Positions 12,008 to 22,764 of a stretch of 22,764 nt of DNA are shown one piece after another. The notes under the pieces were generated by a model, which saw only the letters and a program-made list of their open reading frames with translations, was not told where the DNA came from and ran no database searches. Within the stretch, counting starts at the first letter, position 1, and each line of letters starts with the position of its first letter. The translations under genes and the position numbers were made by a program. Source of the stretch: Anaeromyces robustus (Eukaryota; Neocallimastigomycota; Neocallimastigomycetes; Neocallimastigales; Neocallimastigaceae); the NCBI GenBank assembly GCA_002104895.1, contig MCFG01000618.1, positions 1 to 22,764 on the forward strand, read 5' to 3'.

Positions 12008-12823
12008 TATACTAATTTTTTTTAAAATTGTAAATAAAACTAGAAAAAGAATAAAATAAAAATATAAAGATTTTTTTCAATTTATATAATGATTAATATA
12101 TTCTATAGATAATAATACTATAACAAAATAAAATAAATAAAATAAAATTTATAATTTTAATGTCCAAACATTTATATATACATAGAGTTTAGTTAGTATT
12201 TCATAAATAATTAAAAATAATTTATGTTAATATATATATGTATTATGTATTATAAATCATATTTATAGTTATGAATTATAATAATCAATAAAAGAAAAAA
12301 TTGTAACAATAACAATAAAAAAGTAATTATATATAAATTAACTTTAAAATTATATTATTTTATTCTAACCAATAAAAAAAAAGATTTTTATTAAAAATAA
12401 TCCACATTTTTTTTTTTTTTTTTTAGATTAAATCATATTCATATTTTATTATAAAATATAATTAATTATTAAAACAAATTAAACAAAATTAAACAAGACC
12501 TTGTATATTTTAAATATATTAAATGTTCTCTATGCTTAGAATATTTTAAATATTTTAAATATTTTTATATGTTCCATAAATTTTATGTATGATAAAACGA
12601 TAAAACATGTAAAATATACAATTTTATATATAAATATTTAAATTTAAATATAATAATAAAATTTATTTATTATTTTTTTTTTAATTTGGTATTATATATA
12701 ATAATAAAAATTTAAAAAAAAATTTTTTAACCTATAAATTATTTTAATTATTTCTTTACTAATTACAAAAAAAAAAATTTTTTTTTCTATTTCTATTAAA
12801 CTAAATATATAAGAATAATTGAA
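12008..12823. promoter_or_regulatory. Divergent upstream region of ankyrin and NOSIP-like genes
   Basis: An 816-bp A+T-rich segment between two start codons facing away from each other, so it must contain both 5' regions. Several short A/T palindromes occur (for example around 12716-12730 and 12769-12786), and a TATTTTAAA motif is iterated near 12541-12562. No specific control site is recognisable in this composition. Confidence 0.4.
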
Positions 12824-14538
12824 ATGTCAAGGTAAAATGAATTAAATTTATAATAATAATTATTGTTATTTTTTATTCATATTTATTATATTTATTATTT
12901 TAATTTTACTTTTTAGTTTTAATATATTATTTATTTATTTATTTATTTATATTTAATCATTTAAAATAATATAAATTACAACTAATTATTAAATTATATA
13001 ATACATAAATCATTATACTATATAAAACTATATTGACCTTTTAGACATTCAAAGAATAATACAGGTTTTATTTTAAAATTCTTTTATTTATTTTTTATTT
13101 TTTTTAATATATTATCGTATTATCAAATAAATAATTTTAATCTGTTGTTTTATTTTTTATATTTAATTCTTCTGGCATATTAATACAAATTATATTTTTT
13201 TTTTAAATAAAAAAATGATAAATAATTATATATAGCACTTGGTTTTTTTACTTATGCCGAAAGACAAAAATTAAATTATGGTACTCAAAAGGTAAATTAA
13301 TATATTATTTATAAATATATACATATATAAATGACTTTAACGGATAATAAAATAATTAAAAATATTTTATTTTAATTTAAAAACCATAAAAAACCATAAT
13401 AATTGAATATATATATATAATATTTTTAATTTATAAAAATAAAATAAATAGTTACGTTTAGGAAGAGAATCATTACGTGATTTTGATGCATGCTTTTTAT
13501 GTCTACAAAAAGCAAGGTCACCAGTTATATGGTAAAGAAATAATAATAATAATATTAATAATAATAGTGATATAATAGTAAAAAAAAGGAACTGTAAAAG
13601 CATTTTTTTTTTTTTTTTTTTTTTTTTAAATATATCTTCAATTTTTAAAGTTTATAAAGAAAATAAATAATAACAAGTATTAACATAATATATTTTTATT
13701 TTTTTTTAATTATACATATTATATATTAGTCCGAAAGGTCATTTAATGTGTAAAGAGTGTATATATGAAAGTGTATATATTTTATTAAATTTTTTACTTT
13801 TTTTTTTTTTAAAAAAAAAAACATTATATATTGTATTCAAATTTCAATAATATATATTCATTTTTATATTTTAATATGCTAATCTGTCATTTTATATTTA
13901 TATAATATATATTAAAAATTTTTTTTAAAAAAGATTTTGACTCAAAAAAAAGAAATTGCAAGACAAACAAAGCTTTATGAACTTCAACAAGATGAAATTA
14001 AAGTACTTTATTAAAAGAATTTTATAATATTTTTTATTATAATTTATTATTATTTAATAAAAAATCTAATTCCAATATTAACTATTAATTCTTTGAAATT
14101 TCATTATAAATTTATAATTATTGTTTATATAATAAAATTATTTAAAAAGAATGAAAAAATAAAAAAAGATCAAATGGCAAAAGATATATTAATAAAACAA
14201 TTTGAGAAAACTCAAAATAGTTATTTAGAAGTTAAACCATTAAAAGCTCATACAGATATGAAAGGTAAAATAATAATTATAATATATATATATTTATAGA
14301 AATTGGAATGAATTTACTGAATCAATATATATTATATATTTATATATAAACAATTTCTTATATATAATATAAAAGAAAGTGAAATTAAAGATATACCAGC
14401 ATCAGAAAGAGAGAAAAAGATTGCACTTGATATTGCTGAAAAACAAGCAGTATGTTGTTAGAATAATTATTTTGTATATAATATTTGAATAATATATTTT
14501 ATATATAAAATATATATAATTTAATAACAATTTTTTTC

Positions 14539-14569
<31 letters not shown>

Positions 14570-15263
14570 TATAATTAATGTTAGAACAAATCAAATAGTA
14601 ATATGAATTGTTTTTGGATTGTAAGCTATAATAATCATTAAATATAAAAATATTATTATTAAGAAAGAAAAATTCATAATATAAGATATAATATTAATTA
14701 TATATATATATAGCCAGATTTAACGCCTGAAAATAACCCAGAACAAATAAAAAAAGTAGAACTACATCCACAATGTTATGCAGGGGAAAAATCACATAAA
14801 ATAAAGTAAAAAAAAAAAAATTATAAAAAAAATTTTTTTTTAAATATATATAATAATAATTATTAAATTTATTATTTAAAAATAATATTAAGAAGATTTA
14901 TATAATATATATATATTTGTATGTATTTTATTTATAATCAATAGTATTAAAAAATTAATACCAGTCAATTTTTCAATAGCAAAAGAATCTTTAACTTCAA
15001 CAGGTAGAAAAGAAGTTATATATAATTGTCCATGTTGTGTAAGAACTTTTACTAATGGTACTCGTCTCATTGTTTTAAAAAATTGTGGTCATGTTTTTTG
15101 TTATGATTGTAAAAAGAAATTCCTTTTAAAATCTCAAAAATGTATGTTATGTGAAAAGAAAAATAAAGAAAAAGATATGATTGAATTAGAAAGAGAAGGT
15201 ACTGGATTTAGTAGTACTACAAGAGTTGCAGAAGCTAAAAGAGCTGGTATTGCTTTCCAATAG
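12824..15263 (+). CDS. NOSIP-like U-box/RING-type protein (ten exons)
   Basis: I assembled ten exons by GT...AG sites and frame: 12824-12831, 13045-13064, 13236-13291, 13452-13531, 13730-13772, 13934-14002, 14150-14264, 14376-14449, 14714-14805, 14945-15263. They join to 291 residues, close to the ~300 of nitric-oxide-synthase-interacting protein. The start MSRHSKNNT matches the family's basic N-terminus, followed by FFTYAERQKLNYGTQK. The first U-box-like half has cysteines at 42, 45, 55, 62 and 65 (DFDACFLCLQ...CPKGH). A Lys/Glu/Gln-rich coiled coil spans ~70-155. The second half starts at C214 with CPCC, then CGHVFCYDC and CMLC, and the end (EGTGFSSTT...) is family-typical. Known homologues are E3 ubiquitin ligases or spliceosome-associated proteins; which role applies here is inference. 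The ORF is intact and converges on PNP. Confidence 0.92.
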
Positions 15264-16308
15264 AAATCTTTATTATCTCAAATATATACAATATTTCTTA
15301 TTAGAAAGATTCAATATCTTATATAAAATAAGTCATTAATTATTTAAATTTAACAATAATCTTTTTAAATAAATCTAATTATAACTATTTTTTCGTCACT
15401 AATTTTGATACTATAAATTTAATTATTATTAATTACACTGTAATTAATATATAAAAAAGTAATGTTGATATATATATAAATTAAAATAAAATAAATAAAT
15501 AATAAATTATATAATTTATATAATTTATATATATTTTTCTTCATTATTTATATTTATTAACCTTTAATATATATTTAAAAAATAATAATAATAATAATAA
15601 TGATTATATAATTTAATAGTCAAATAAATTAATAAATAAAACAATTAATAACAAAAATTTAATAAATATATAAATAAAATATATCAAAAAAAATAAAAAT
15701 TATAATTTGTACATATATGATTTTATTTCAAAAAATGTAATTTTTATTTTTATTTTTATTTTATTTTATTTTTTATTTTATTTATTATTGTTTGCTTTAT
15801 TTTGTTTATTTTATTCTTTTTATATCATGTGTATATTTTATATTACACTTTTATATTTTTGTTTTTTCGCTTTTTTTTTTTTTTTTTGTTGATTAGTTTG
15901 TTTTTTATAACAATTATAATTTGATAATTATTAATAATTTTATTTATTATAATAATAATTAAATTATAATTTATAATTTTTTTTGTGTAATGTCATAATT
16001 ATTTTTTTGGCAATAACTTGTAAAATAATTATAATATTAATTGAAATGTGGATATATTTTGATTTTGATCATTTTAATAATTATTATTTAAATATTACTA
16101 TTTATTTAAATAATAATTTATTCAGTTTTTTTTTTTTTTTTTTTTTTTTTTACTCCTCTTTATAATTTATATATATAAATATTTTATAATAATAATAATC
16201 ATAATAAATAAATAAATAAATAAATAAATATTATTTATTTATTTATTTACTTTTTATTATTTTAATTATTATTATTATTATTACTATTTAATTTTTTTAA
16301 TATAGTTT
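15264..16308. other. Intergenic region between convergent NOSIP-like and PNP genes
   Basis: About 1 kb of A+T-rich 3' flanks. It includes T/TA-rich stretches, poly(T) near 16127-16150, and the hairpin at 16213-16249. Short frames at 15707-15892 and 15983-16165 encode only Phe/Ile/Tyr low-complexity sequence and are not genes. Confidence 0.65.
16213..16249. repeat. 18-bp TAAA/TTTA snap-back palindrome
   Basis: Bases 16213-16230 and 16232-16249 are exact reverse complements separated by one base. It lies about 60 bp past the PNP stop codon, between two convergent genes, and would fold in either transcript. Confidence 0.8.
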
Positions 16309-17550
16309 TTAATTTTCTTCCTTTTCAAGTAAAGCAGTGAATTTTTCAACAATTCCTTCTAAAGTTTTGGCCTTTTGATTACCAACTTCAATAACTTCAG
16401 CATGAGAAATAGTTGGTTTTTTGTAGTTTTCAGCAGCAATTTGTTCTGGAGACTTAAAGGAAGTAAGAGTAAAGTCTTGGTTAACCATGTTAGTAACTAA
16501 ACTAATACCAATAACTTCCATACCACAGTGATTACCTACAGTAGCTTCTGGTGCAGTACTCATTCCTACTAAATCACCAATTTTAGCAAAGAAACGAGCT
16601 TCAGCTGGAGTTTCATAACTTGGACCACTTAAACAGATATAAGTACCTTCTTTTAAAGTATTATAGTCACATTGGGCAGCAGCTTGAGTGAAAAGATAAC
16701 GTAAACGGTGACTGTAAACATTTAACATTGGTGGGAAACGATCACCGAAAATAGAAAGATTTTGACCAATAAGTGGATTGGAACCAGTGAAGTTAAGGAA
16801 AGAAATATGATCACGAATAATAACTAAATCACCAGTGTTGAATTCTTTGTTTAAACCACCAGCAGCATTAGTTAAAATTAAAATTTTAGCTCCAAACATT
16901 CTGAAAATTCTAATTGGGAAAGAAACTTTTTGAGCTGAGTGACCTATTGTTAATATTTATTTGTTTTTATTTTATTTTATTTATTTATTTATTTTTTTTT
17001 TATTTTTATTTTTTTTTTTTGTATTTGTATTTTATGGAGATCATGTTTAATTATTAATTTATCAATTATTATATACGAAGAAATTCATTTATTGAATTTT
17101 CATTTTTATTATTTAGTTTAATAATGAATATAAGTTAATATTTCGTTAGATTTTTATATAGAAGTATATTATATTTAAATATATAGAAATAATAAATATG
17201 GAATAATAGTTCAGTATAAATAAATAAATATATATAAAATTATAATCATTTATACATTATAAATTAAAAATAATTGGATAATTTGATATAAAAATCTAAA
17301 TAAATATATTGTAATTTATAAAATTATTTTGCATATTACCTTCATAAAAGTGGAATCTTCCTACCATACAAACTACTGGAGTATTAGAAAGAATACCAAA
17401 AACTAATTTACCTTTATGACCTGGAACTGTACTTTGAGCAAATCCAGGGATATCCTTATTGATTATTTAAATATAAATAATAAATAAAAAATTATTTAAC
17501 ATTTAATTTCATTTATTTTTAAATAAATTATATATATAAATAAATATTCA

Positions 17551-17581
<31 letters not shown>

Positions 17582-17768
17582 TATTGTTATTGAACTTTAC
17601 TTTATAGTCGAAACCAACAGTATCCTTAATTTTATCAGCTAAATTATTTAAACCACTACCACAAACAATGGCAATTTTAACCTTTCTAAGGTTTTCTGGA
17701 AGTTTTTCATATAAATAATTGTAGCATTCAACGTAATTTTCTGGGAAATCTTTCAAATTAAGGCTCAT
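16309..17768 (-). CDS. Purine nucleoside phosphorylase (three exons)
   Basis: Exons on the minus strand are 17768-17601, 17454-17340 and 16943-16309, with introns of 146 and 396 nt (GTAAAG...AAG, GTAATA...TAG). They join to 305 residues, against 289 in human PNP and a similar length in fungi. It is a trimeric-type PNP: phosphorolysis of inosine and guanosine to base plus ribose-1-phosphate, in cytosolic purine salvage. The phosphate loop is GSGL (37-40). STVPGHKG and [10 protein letters not shown] (88-97) follow, then TNAAGG (119-124). SGPSYE has E205, then M222 in VGMSTAPE, and N246 in TNMV; these correspond to human E201, M219 and N243. All key residues are present. Exon 2 ends on a split Gly codon. 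Beyond residue 56 the apparent exon-1 frame runs into the intron. The gene is intact and co-directional with the LIM gene. Confidence 0.95.
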
Positions 17769-19073
17769 TTTTTCCTTTAATTTTTTATATTATATATATA
17801 AATTATAAATAAATAATATTATGTTTTTTTATATATAAATGATAAAGAGTTTTAAAAAAAAAATTTTTTTTTATATTATTTAAATTTTTTTTTTTTTTGT
17901 TAAGGATTATAATTAAATGTAAGGATTATATTAAAAAATTTTTTTTTTATTATTAATATAAATAGTTGTATACATTGATTATATTATAATATTTTTATAT
18001 TATATTATTTTATTTTATTTTATTTTATTTTATTTTATTTTATTTTAAATGTATCTTTTTATAAATTAGAATATTAGAATATTAAATATAAGAATATTAT
18101 AAAAATTTTGTTTAACATTAAAATTAAAAAATGAAAAAAAAAAAATAAAATAAATAAATAATTTTTATATATAAAAAAATATATACAAATACAATTTAAT
18201 AAATAATTTAATAATAAAAAAAAGTCCTTATTTTTAATATTATTATTTAATAATATATTATTTTTATTTTTTTTTAATGTTAAACAAAATATTAGAATAA
18301 TGATAATTTTTATATTGTTTTGACAGATCAAAAAATAAAATAAAGCTTAATATTAATAAATAAATTAAAGATTATGTGATTTAAATTATATTTCAATATT
18401 CTATATTATCCACTTTTTTTTTTATTATATAAATTATTTTATTTCTATATATTTCGATATTCTTTAATTATCCACTTTTTTTTTATTATATAATTTTTTT
18501 TAATTATTTTATTTCTATATAATTTTTTAATTTTATATATTTCTATAATATATATGTATATTTATACATATTTAATATATAAATATTTTTTTTATTTTGT
18601 TATGTAATTTTTTCTATTCTTTATTCTAATTATTATTTTTTTATATATATATAGTTTTAATTAATAAATTATTTTATATATAATACATATTATTTATTTA
18701 AAGTTAAAAATATATATGATTATTAAATTATTTAATTATTCTACTTTCTTTTTTTCTCTCTCTTTTTTTTTTTACCATTTTATAGTTATGCTAAATATAA
18801 AAGTTAATATAAAAATAAAAGAGAAAGAAGAAAATTTAAGAAATATAAGATAAGATGTGAAACATTTCTATTAAAATATTAAAATTAAATATATAAGATA
18901 AAAAAATATGAAGTAAAGCAATAACTTCTAATATAGAATCTTGTAAAATATATATGCTTTAAAAAATGAAATTTTAAGTTTTTTTTATTTTTTTTTTTTA
19001 AAAAAAAAAAAACAAAAATAAAAAATATAATATAAAAAAATTAAAAAGATAAGTAAAAAAAGAATAAATAAAA
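17769..19073. other. Intergenic region between LIM gene 3' end and PNP start
   Basis: About 1.3 kb, nearly all A/T. It contains eight units of TTTTA at about 18006-18047. A ~60-bp direct repeat (period 62) holds TATCCACTTTTTTTTTATTA at 18407 and 18469. A poly(T)-poly(A) palindrome at about 18988-19012 lies 60-85 bp past the LIM stop. PNP promoter elements must lie near 17769-17900 but cannot be identified. An 85-codon frame at 18074-18331 is low complexity. No gene was seen. Confidence 0.65.
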
Positions 19074-20431
19074 TTATTCTTCTTGTGCTTGTGAACATTC
19101 TTCACAATAAACTTCTTGCATTGTATTTCCATTGCCATCATCTAATTCCATAATGTAACATTGTTTTCCGGAAAGAGTTGTTTTACATTTAGAACAAACA
19201 AAATGATCCTCATGATAGTATTTACCTTCAAAATCAATATAAGTATCCACAATTAATTGTTTACATTCAGCACAGTATAAGTTATCATCTTCTACATAAT
19301 GCTGTTCGCAATAAGGTTCGTTATCAACTTCATAGAATGTATCTTCCAATACTTTACCACATTTCTACATTTTTATGATTTTGATTTTTATTATAATTAT
19401 AATTATTAATAATTATTATCATTATAATAATTATTAATAATATTTATTTATTATAAAAATTATTATTATTATTAAAGTAATTATCAAATATTTTTATTTA
19501 TTTATTTACCATCATTATATTAAATAAATAAAAGAATTATTTATATAATACTTACTTTGCATTTGAAACAATAAGTATGCCAAACACTATTTAGCGCTTC
19601 AATGTAATCACTATTACCTATTTCAGTATTACATCCTGAACATTTAACAACATTATTAGTATTTTCGAATTTTGGATTAATAAGTGATTGACGTACAGCT
19701 GAATTCTTTCTTTTAGAAATGTAGTTATCCATACTAAATATTTGAGTTTTACGTTTACTAACATTTTTATTTAAATTATTTGAAATACTATTTTCTTCTC
19801 TTTTAGGATTTTCACTTATAATAAAATTATCTAAAGTAATTTCATTAATATCACTAGTAGCTCGATGACTTGTTGGTGTTTTAATCATATAGGCTTGATC
19901 ATCATCAAGACTTCCTTTTCTAGTATAATCTTCTAATCCAAGTTCTGTTGAATTATTAACAGAATTTTTGCTATCTTCTAATTTACTTTTTAAAAAATCA
20001 TCTGATCCATTAGATGAATCATTAATTCCATCAAATGAACTATTAACAATAGCTTCTAATTGTAATATAGCTTCATCTTGAGTTACTAAAGGTGAAGATA
20101 TTTTTGGTAATGACATAATTGATGAATTTTTACTAGTTATATTTTTTTCTGTATCACTATTAAGTGATTCATGTGAAAAGTTATAACCATTATTGATACC
20201 ATTCATAATGGATTCTTCTTCTAATTGTCTAAATCTTTTAAAGAATTCACTATCTTCTTGAGAATGTGAATTTATAGAAGTTGCTGATGGAGAACGATTA
20301 AATGAACTTAATTGAGATATATGATGATTAACTGGTATAATTTCTGGAAGATTAAATATTGCTTTACTAACATGTTTACTAATATCTGAAATATCTGTAT
20401 TCGATCTGTCAATGACTTTTTTTTTTTTCAT
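19074..20431 (-). CDS. Two-LIM-domain protein, paxillin-like (two exons)
   Basis: Exons are 20431-19556 and 19364-19074 with a 191-nt intron (GTAAGT...TAG). The product is 388 residues. Residues 1-260 are Ser/Asn-rich and probably disordered, with a charged helix near 60-80 (EDSEFFKRFRQLEEESIM) and an acidic LEAIVNSSFDG-like motif near 125-140. LIM1 has all eight zinc ligands: C264, C267, H285, C288, C291, C294, C311, H314. LIM2 has C323, C326, H343, H346, C349, C352, C379, C382, with the H-x2-H spacing seen in paxillin-type LIM domains. Such proteins act as adaptors at the actin cortex or the cytokinetic ring; fungal Pxl1 is the closest role I can suggest. The intron splits LIM1 between its fifth and sixth ligands. 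The gene is intact. Confidence 0.9.
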
Positions 20432-20581
20432 TATTTTATTTTTTTATTTATTCGTTTTAATGTGAATTTTTTATATTATATATTTTGTATAATAAAAAAA
20501 TAAAGAAAAAAATATTATTAGTAATAATGAAATAAGTTTTTTTTTTATTTTGAATGTAATTTATTTTTTTATAACTTAATT

Positions 20582-22495
20582 TTAATTTATATTTGTTAAT
20601 AATGCATTTATACCAGTACTATTATGAGAAGCTTTTTGAATAAGTTGAATTTTGGCATTAATAGCATTGGAGTCTACGGTAGAGTCTAGTAATAAATTAA
20701 AAATTTAATTAATATTATAATTATAATATATATTATTATTATTATAATTATTATTATTATTATTTAATATGACATTATTAATTAATATGTCATTATTAGT
20801 AATGATTTAAAGAATACTTACTTATTATTTGAGCACAATTTCTTAAACTATATATTACATCAACTTCATCTTTAAATGGATTACCTGATAATGATATTCC
20901 TTTTATTAATGTTTTTTAAATAAATTAAGAATATATATATAAATAAAACATAAAAAGAAAAAATTAAAATTAAAAAAATTTAAAATTGAGAATAATAAAA
21001 TTATTATTTTAATACTATAAATACATGACTTTTCTTTTTGATATTTATATATATACCTTTTAAACATGGCAAACCAAGAATACATTTCGGTATTTCTTTA
21101 AAATTATTATTATTTAAACCCAAAAATTTCTATTATATTTTGCAATATAAATTCGTAAATATATGATTTATATAACAAAATATTAAGTAAATAATTCTAT
21201 TGTAAAGTTGATATATTATTAAATATTATAAATATTATTTTTCATACAAGATTGATTAAATTAGAAAATTGGTCTGGTATTTCAGAAATATTATTATCAG
21301 ATACAACCAATTTTGTTAATCTTTAGTATATATATGTTTCAATAACAATAATAATATATATATCATTAATATTTTTTTAGTTTATTTATATTTTTTTATT
21401 TTTATTTTATATTATAAAAAATAAATTGTATATTTTGTATATATAATTTATATATAAAAAAAAGTTTTACGTTTTAATTGAATAAACTGATTTTGGTATA
21501 CAGTTTAAATGATTTTTTGATAAATTTAATGCTTGTAAATGTAGATTTGATAATCCACATGAATCAATTTCTTTTTCAGTTAATTGATTTCCAGCTAAAG
21601 ATAAAGAATGAAGATTTGATAATTTGGATAAATTGGCTAATGATGATACCAAATTATGACTTTATTATATATATAAATATTGTTATTGTATTATTGTATC
21701 AATGTATTTTTTGTGATAAATTTTTTTTATAATTAATTTAATTAGAGAAATTGGTTTATTGTTAATTATATTAAAACATATTATTATTTTATGTGTTAAT
21801 AAATTATTTTTCGGAATATTGAAAAATTGTATAAAATATATTAAGATAGCCAAGAGAAAGAAAAGTTAATAAAAATTTGTTAATTTTTATATATAAATAA
21901 GTATATAATTTAATTTATAATTTATAGTTTTTATTATTTTTACTTGACAGTTAAATTCTGAAGTTTTTTTAATTGAGTTATTTCTTGAGGTATACATGAT
22001 AATTTATTATGACTTTTGATAATAAAAAAGATATATAAATAAGAAAATTGAAAAAATCATATTAATTTTTAATTGCTATACAAATAAATATATGAATAGT
22101 ATAATTTCATTTTTGCCTATACCTCAAATTCAAAGATGTTAAACTTTTGACTTTGAAAACTCTATTTGGTATTTCATCAATATCTTCATAAGTTATTGAT
22201 ATAACCTAATATTTATGAATATACATTTATATATTATTTAATAATTCATAATTTTTTTTTGTACTGATGTTTTTTATTATTCTTATTATTCTCATTATTA
22301 TTATTATTATACAAAAAAAGTCTTATTTTTCTTCTCTATTATTTCATTTCGATTATTAATAATTGTATTTTTATCAATTTTTAATAACTCAAATAATTTA
22401 TTTTCATCCTCATTGAATTTTAAAAAAAGAAAAACCTGATTTTTTTTTTTTACCTCTCCTTCTTCATTATTATCTTTATTTTTCCTTTGGTACAT
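20582..22495 (-). CDS. Leucine-rich-repeat protein (eight exons)
   Basis: Exons are 22495-22454, 22205-22123, 22012-21944, 21659-21471, 21320-21248, 21129-21057, 20899-20822 and 20685-20582, joining in frame to 236 residues. All seven introns are GT...AG and 110-284 nt long. After a charged 14-residue start come roughly seven LRRs of 22-24 residues with the LxxLxLxxNxLxxIP pattern: LTSLNLSHNKLSCIP, LQNLTVNHN, LHSLSLAGNQL, LQALNLSKNHLNCIP, LTKLVVSDNNISEIP, LKFLGLNNNNFKEIP, then a GISLSGNPF capping repeat and a short helical tail. There is no signal peptide or membrane segment, so it is a cytosolic scaffold resembling the short LRRC57/SHOC2-type group; the partner is unknown. Exon 1 is the least certain part. 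The gene is intact, and the LIM gene follows 150 bp downstream in the same direction. Confidence 0.88.
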
Positions 22496-22634
22496 TTTCT
22501 TTTTTCTTTTTAATGATTTATTTTCAATGTAATTGTATAATTATTTTATATATTATTAAAATTACTCAAACTCATATATATTTAATATATATAGATAAAT
22601 TCCAATTTTTTTATATAGATATTTAAGTTGCTTT

Positions 22635-22676
<42 letters not shown>

Positions 22677-22764
22677 TGTTATTGTTTTTGAATATTTTTT
22701 TATTTTTTTTATTTATTTTTAAGTCATTAATAATGATAATATTCTTAATAGTAATAGTATTAAT
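22496..22764. other. Upstream flank of the LRR gene
   Basis: A+T-rich 5' flank of the LRR gene with an ATT run of about nine units near 22640-22671. No gene is seen before the window ends. Confidence 0.6.

Noticed and set aside
14888-15070. 60-codon minus-strand frame
   Set aside because: Antisense to the last NOSIP-like exon, which is clearly coding on the plus strand.
15707-16165. Two ~60-codon plus-strand frames
   Set aside because: Phe/Ile-only translations of T-rich intergenic DNA.
21478-21732. 84-codon plus-strand frame
   Set aside because: Antisense to an LRR exon and its intron; low-complexity hydrophobic output.

Overview
Eukaryotic nuclear DNA of extreme A+T content. Between genes there is almost no G or C. 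There are long poly(A)/poly(T) runs, TTTA and ATT microsatellites, and many short A+T-rich GT...AG introns. The intron density (ten exons in one 291-residue gene), a pure AAT-coded poly-Asn tract and the character of the ankyrin protein best fit an anaerobic gut fungus (Neocallimastigomycota). A dictyostelid-type amoeba is the main alternative. I put the fungus at roughly 70%; this is inference, with no database search behind it.

Bases 8-5639 form one very large inverted repeat. Two arms of about 2.8 kb, differing almost only in a few homopolymer lengths, flank a spacer of about 26 bp. Each arm carries one copy of an 82-residue secreted six-cysteine protein gene, so identical genes lie head-to-head. 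Each arm also holds a low-confidence coding-like remnant, while the rest is noncoding. Whether the palindrome is a true chromosomal structure or an assembly fold-back cannot be settled from the sequence. Bases 5640-6878 hold a TTTA microsatellite, a perfect hairpin and four copies of a ~77-bp tandem repeat.

Bases 6879-12007 hold two convergent accessory genes: a VWA-Vwaint-Vint (Hint) protein (+) and a large ankyrin-repeat protein with a ~78-Asn run (-). Each reading frame is open throughout except for one in-frame TAA.

Bases 12824-22495 hold four ordinary, apparently intact, intron-containing genes whose exon structures I assembled by eye: a NOSIP-like U-box/RING protein (+, ten exons), purine nucleoside phosphorylase (-, three exons), a two-LIM-domain paxillin-like protein (-, two exons) and a leucine-rich-repeat protein (-, eight exons). 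All their splice junctions are GT...AG and keep frame. I see no operon logic: these are separate eukaryotic genes. No tRNA, rRNA, CRISPR or transposase gene was recognised.
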